A stretch of DNA of 64,000 nucleotides from Gemmata massiliana (GTDB taxonomy: Bacteria > Planctomycetota > Planctomycetia > Gemmatales > Gemmataceae): contig HG799466.1 in NCBI GenBank assembly GCA_000531095.1, forward strand, positions 168,689 through 232,688, given 5' to 3'. Of the stretch, positions 62,292 through 64,000 are shown piece by piece; within the stretch, counting starts at the first letter, position 1; the number at the start of each line of letters is the position of its first letter. The notes beneath the pieces were generated by a model. The model made no database searches and was not told where the DNA came from. It saw only the letters and a program-made list of their open reading frames with translations. A program made the position numbers and the translations under genes.

Positions 62292-62666
62292 TCAGCCACA
62301 AGTCCCACACGTCGAAGCGTCCGTGGTGGCCCACTTCATCGCCTCTTCGGAATTCTTGTTCAGGTGAACGTGCCGGTCCACGTGGTCGACCATTGAAGTC
62401 GGCAGGAAATGGTGCTGACCATCGGAACAACTGTCCCGTGTCAGCTTGATCGCGGTCCCCTCCACCTTATCCACGGAACCGACCTTCTTGCCGCACGACG
62501 CGATCACGTCCATGTGCTGGCGGATGCCCGCGAGACCCGCGTCCGACCCTTCGGCCCGCCCCGGCCCCACACCCGTCTTCTCCTTCACCCAATCGGCCGC
62601 GTTCCCGACGTTCTCGGCGATCCGGGTGCCGACTTCTTGGAGCTTCTCTTTGGTGCTATCGGCCAT
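62292..62666 (-). CDS. DUF2171 domain protein
   Basis: A 124-residue protein, starting at ATG 62666 after GGGAGA. Residues 49-105 carry the DUF2171 pattern: IRQHMDVIASCGKKVGSVDKVEGTAIKLTRDSCSDGQHHFLPTSMVDHVDRHVHL, in sequence with a C-terminal NSEEAMKWATTD typical of planctomycete homologues, then TCGTCG. DUF2171 resembles a PRC-barrel. The N-terminal helix (ADSTKEKLQEVGTRIAENVGNAADWVKEKTG) resembles stress-response CsbD-type proteins. Small, cytoplasmic. Confidence 0.85.
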   Translation of the reverse strand: MADSTKEKLQEVGTRIAENVGNAADWVKEKTGVGPGRAEGSDAGLAGIRQHMDVIASCGKKVGSVDKVEGTAIKLTRDSCSDGQHHFLPTSMVDHVDRHVHLNKNSEEAMKWATTDASTCGTCG

Positions 62667-63031
62667 GATTGGTTCTCCCATCGCGTAATTAAGGGCGGCA
62701 GTTCCCTGCCGGATTCGCAGCACGAGCCCGCTGCGGACGAGTTGGCTAAAAACGCAATCGACGTGCCACGGGGACAGCGGAAATTGCGCGGGCGGAGGAG
62801 CACCCGAATCCCCGACGGGACGAGACATTGCTTCATCCGTCACAATGCCAACAGGATGGATCATCGAGTTCCGCGTTCTCACGCTGAAAAAAATGCTATC
62901 TTCCTGCCGTACCTCTTGAGATCGGTCATTCGCCCGTGCACGCCCATCGGTTCCGACCGGCTCGACCGGCCCGAAACGATCAGGTTGTAGCGGAAGAATT
63001 CGGCCGATCCTCAATCTTCCGCGAGGGTGCG
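62667..63031. other. Divergent intergenic region, nothing supported
   Basis: A 365-base gap between the DUF2171 gene and the right-edge gene. It holds an A-rich stretch near 62881-62896 but no repeat, motif copy or gene that I can support. Promoters for both neighbours must lie here. Confidence 0.35.
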
Positions 63032-64000
63032 ATGAGTCGGTGGCACGTCCTGAACCAGTTCTGGCGCGACCTGGACCCGCGCGATCGGGTTCGGGCGGTA
63101 CTTTTGGTCGAAGAACTGGAGGGGCGCGAGGTGCTCGCCCCCCTCGTAACCGGTCCACTGTTTTCCCTCCCCCCGGTCACACTCGAAGGGGTCGCGCGCA
63201 CGTTCACCGGCGACCCCACAATGGGCGGGGAGTCGTTTTCGATCTCGGACATCGGTAACCACAACGTCACCGCCACGCTGGGCAGCCCGCGCGGGAAGCT
63301 CTCGGTCGATCCGACCGCGGCGTCGAGTTTCGGCGTCACCGTCGCCAATAACGGGACCGCCAACGTCGCACTCACCGGCCAGATCAACTCGGTCAGCGCG
63401 TTCCTCCAGTCGTCCGGTTTCACGTTCACCCCGACCGCGTTCTACAGCGGCAACGCGCAAATCAACCTGTCGGTTGTCGACCTCCAAGTGCCGGGGTCCG
63501 GGTCCGGTTCGATCCTGGTTAACGTGCTCCCGGACCCATCGACCTCGGCCCTCACTTGGGCCGCGACGAGCGAGGTCAATTTGCGGACGGCCCCGTTCGC
63601 GTTCCCGCCCAATTTCCTGTCGGTCGCCCCGTGGTCCGACACCGACGGGTCGGAGACGCTCGACCTCGGGTTACTACTCAGCGTCGATGATCCCTCGATC
63701 CTCGATCGGTTCACGCTCACCGGGAGTGGCCCGGTCACCCAGGTCGAACCGGGCCAGTGGGTGCTTTCCGGGACCAGCCCCGGTGCGGTCCAGGCGCTGC
63801 TCAACTCGCTGGTCTTCACGCCCCCGAGTAACTTCAACGGGCGCATTAAAATTGTCGCCTTCGGGGTTCTGAGCGACACGGCCACGTTCAGCGGTCCGCG
63901 AGGGACGGTGAGCGTTCCCAACCCCCTTGCCGCGGTATCGATCGACCTGCGGTTCTTCGAGGAAGCGCGGTTCGCGCTCCCGCCCGTGGAGACCCAGGCC
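63032..64000 (+). CDS. Large secreted beta-repeat protein with LE-x-R motif, partial
   Basis: This gene begins at ATG 63032 (GAGGG upstream) and runs off the right edge, with no stop in 323 codons. The N-terminus has VLLVEELEGREVLAPLV, a variant of the planctomycete LEDR motif also seen in the gene at 22989. Then come Ig-like or cadherin-like repeats of about 110 residues with the pattern F-x-F-x-P-x-x-x-x-x-G-x-A and LVFTPPSNFNGR, typical of very large surface proteins. It has no Cys and a low Lys content. The real length is probably several thousand residues; only the start is visible. Confidence 0.72.
   Translation, partial: MSRWHVLNQFWRDLDPRDRVRAVLLVEELEGREVLAPLVTGPLFSLPPVTLEGVARTFTGDPTMGGESFSISDIGNHNVTATLGSPRGKLSVDPTAASSFGVTVANNGTANVALTGQINSVSAFLQSSGFTFTPTAFYSGNAQINLSVVDLQVPGSGSGSILVNVLPDPSTSALTWAATSEVNLRTAPFAFPPNFLSVAPWSDTDGSETLDLGLLLSVDDPSILDRFTLTGSGPVTQVEPGQWVLSGTSPGAVQALLNSLVFTPPSNFNGRIKIVAFGVLSDTATFSGPRGTVSVPNPLAAVSIDLRFFEEARFALPPVETQA

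Noticed and set aside
1..64000. tRNA, rRNA, integrase or attachment sites
   Set aside because: I looked for cloverleaf-like segments with CCA-type ends, conserved rRNA stretches and recombinase genes and found none that I could support.

Overview
The window looks like a chromosomal segment of a planctomycete close to Gemmata (Gemmataceae). The grounds are family content: two DUF1549/DUF1553 cytochrome-like proteins, a DUF1559 prepilin-like protein, two TIGR02996 repeat-companion proteins, an LRR-bearing Ser/Thr kinase, secreted proteins with an N-terminal LE-x-R motif, a PEP-CTERM protein and a methanopterin C1-transfer gene (ftr) in an otherwise bacterial, GC-rich background. I saw no rRNA, tRNA, CRISPR array or intact transposase.

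Layout. 1-2760: HD hydrolase (cut by the window edge), SDR oxidoreductase, O-antigen ligase-like protein. 3036-12172: a cell-envelope cluster (DUF4129-like, DUF4350-like, MoxR ATPase, long DUF58 protein, two membrane proteins, HAD phosphatase). 12219-17440: Uma2 nuclease-like gene, leuA with a complete-looking attenuator (promoter, Leu-rich leader peptide, terminator), two secreted HEAT-type proteins, an AraC regulator. 17594-22890: a heavy-metal efflux operon (His-rich secreted protein, RND adaptor, RND pump with a single-base frameshift). 22989-31847: a run of minus-strand secreted or planctomycete-specific proteins. 32001-36678: a small protein, a VapBC-like pair with a broken toxin, an STPK-LRR protein, and a UbiD-like gene split by an 83-bp palindromic repeat. 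36891-41481: a multi-PAS hybrid histidine kinase and fabF. 41920-47078: an NfeD / NfeD / FloA / coiled-coil membrane-microdomain operon. 47166-49281: two GT2 glycosyltransferases. 49845-64000: phosphatase-like, PEP-CTERM, deoC, SH3-type, DUF1549/1553, HNH, CcpA-type peroxidase, DUF1559, ftr, SixA-like phosphatase, DUF2171 protein and a large secreted repeat protein cut by the right edge.

Most notable signals: (1) a leucine attenuator upstream of leuA; (2) a 17-bp motif, AAYGTTA-RCR-WWTGTYA, in five copies within three AT-rich intergenic regions, with heptamers spaced one helical turn; (3) several families of short palindromic repeats, one sitting inside ubiD, one inside a glycosyltransferase with a 6-bp target duplication, and one repeatedly placed just after stop codons; (4) an exact 20-base match to half a loxP site that splits the nfeD gene and whose removal restores the frame, probably a sequencing-library linker left in the assembly, which also makes the frameshifts in the RND pump and PIN toxin suspect; (5) a hairpin that hides the ribosome binding site of a secreted LEDR-motif protein.
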